The notes under the pieces were generated by a model. That model made no database searches. It was not told where the DNA came from and saw only the letters and a list, made by a program, of their open reading frames with translations. A stretch of DNA of 42,419 nucleotides from JAOZTV01 sp965371805 (GTDB lineage: Bacteria; Acidobacteriota; Aminicenantia; UBA2199). How positions within the stretch are numbered: position 1 is the first letter of the stretch; every line of letters begins with the position of its first letter. Below are positions 42,344 to 42,419 of this stretch, in pieces. The position numbers were made by a program, and so were the translations under genes. The DNA lies in NCBI GenBank assembly GCA_965371805.1, contig CBDUZW010000043.1, forward strand, positions 1 to 42,419. The letters are read 5' to 3'.

Positions 42344-42419
42344 TTATTCCTCCTATTATAATGATTAGTAATTACAAAAGTTTATTTAGTAAAACCTTCA
42401 TAATCCTTTATATAAAAGA

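Overview
This is an AT-rich window from a Gram-negative, didermal bacterium. Outer-membrane beta-barrels, Oar-like TonB-dependent receptors with a CarboxypepD_reg N-terminus, lipoproteins and many exported proteins show two membranes. A GWxTD-domain protein, abundant TPR and beta-propeller proteins and a NodU/SxtO carbamoyltransferase locus resemble gene content of Acidobacteriota/Aminicenantota-like or FCB-type lineages. That placement is inference; the window holds no rRNA or other phylogenetic marker.

Layout. (1) 0.3-6.6 kb holds ordinary small genes: a PilZ-like protein, a LiaF/DUF5668-like membrane protein, a small beta-barrel, a LURP-one-like lipoprotein, an NTF2-like protein, HU, an exported metallo-beta-lactamase-fold hydrolase, a secreted protein with an Asp-Phe tail, and Hsp33. 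(2) 6.7-10.4 kb is a gene graveyard: a decayed two-component-type propeller/LuxR regulator, a decayed SGNH hydrolase and a TonB-receptor fragment. (3) 10.5-24.1 kb is a long + strand run, probably one or two operons: C1 protease, beta-barrel, GWxTD/TPR protein, degenerate vWA-like protein, carbamoyltransferase, SxtJ-like protein, DUF5989-like protein, SGNH/TPR, CarboxypepD_reg/TPR and alkaline-phosphatase-superfamily/TPR. It looks like an envelope-linked modification locus. (4) 24.1-28.5 kb (minus strand) holds remnants of a nucleotidyltransferase pair, a full-length TonB receptor, and a Fis-like plus LytTR regulator pair. (5) 28.6-39.4 kb holds two intact 14-repeat propeller/Y_Y_Y/TM/LuxR regulators among exported proteins: a TraB-like protein, a PEBP-like lipoprotein, a LolA-like protein, an Ntn amidase, an SGNH lipoprotein and an FG-GAP/TPR protein. 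(6) 41.3-42.3 kb holds a frameshifted 6-bladed beta-propeller gene.

The most interesting signal lies between genes. A recurring bipartite element, roughly CTATT-N8/9-(A/T)TAG-TAATnnnG-CTAT, occurs in at least eight intergenic regions. It sits about 18-20 nt (26 nt in two cases) upstream of a -10-like hexamer and just before a start codon. It precedes the C1 protease, one propeller/LuxR gene, divergently the LytTR/Fis pair, the TraB-like gene, the PEBP-like lipoprotein, a 38-aa membrane peptide, an FG-GAP fragment, the Ntn amidase operon, the FG-GAP/TPR gene and the dead SGNH gene. I read it as the operator/promoter of a local regulon for secreted proteins, controlled by the membrane-tethered LuxR proteins or by the LytTR protein. 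Several genes carry frameshifts at poly-A/T tracts, from true decay, slippage or homopolymer sequencing errors.
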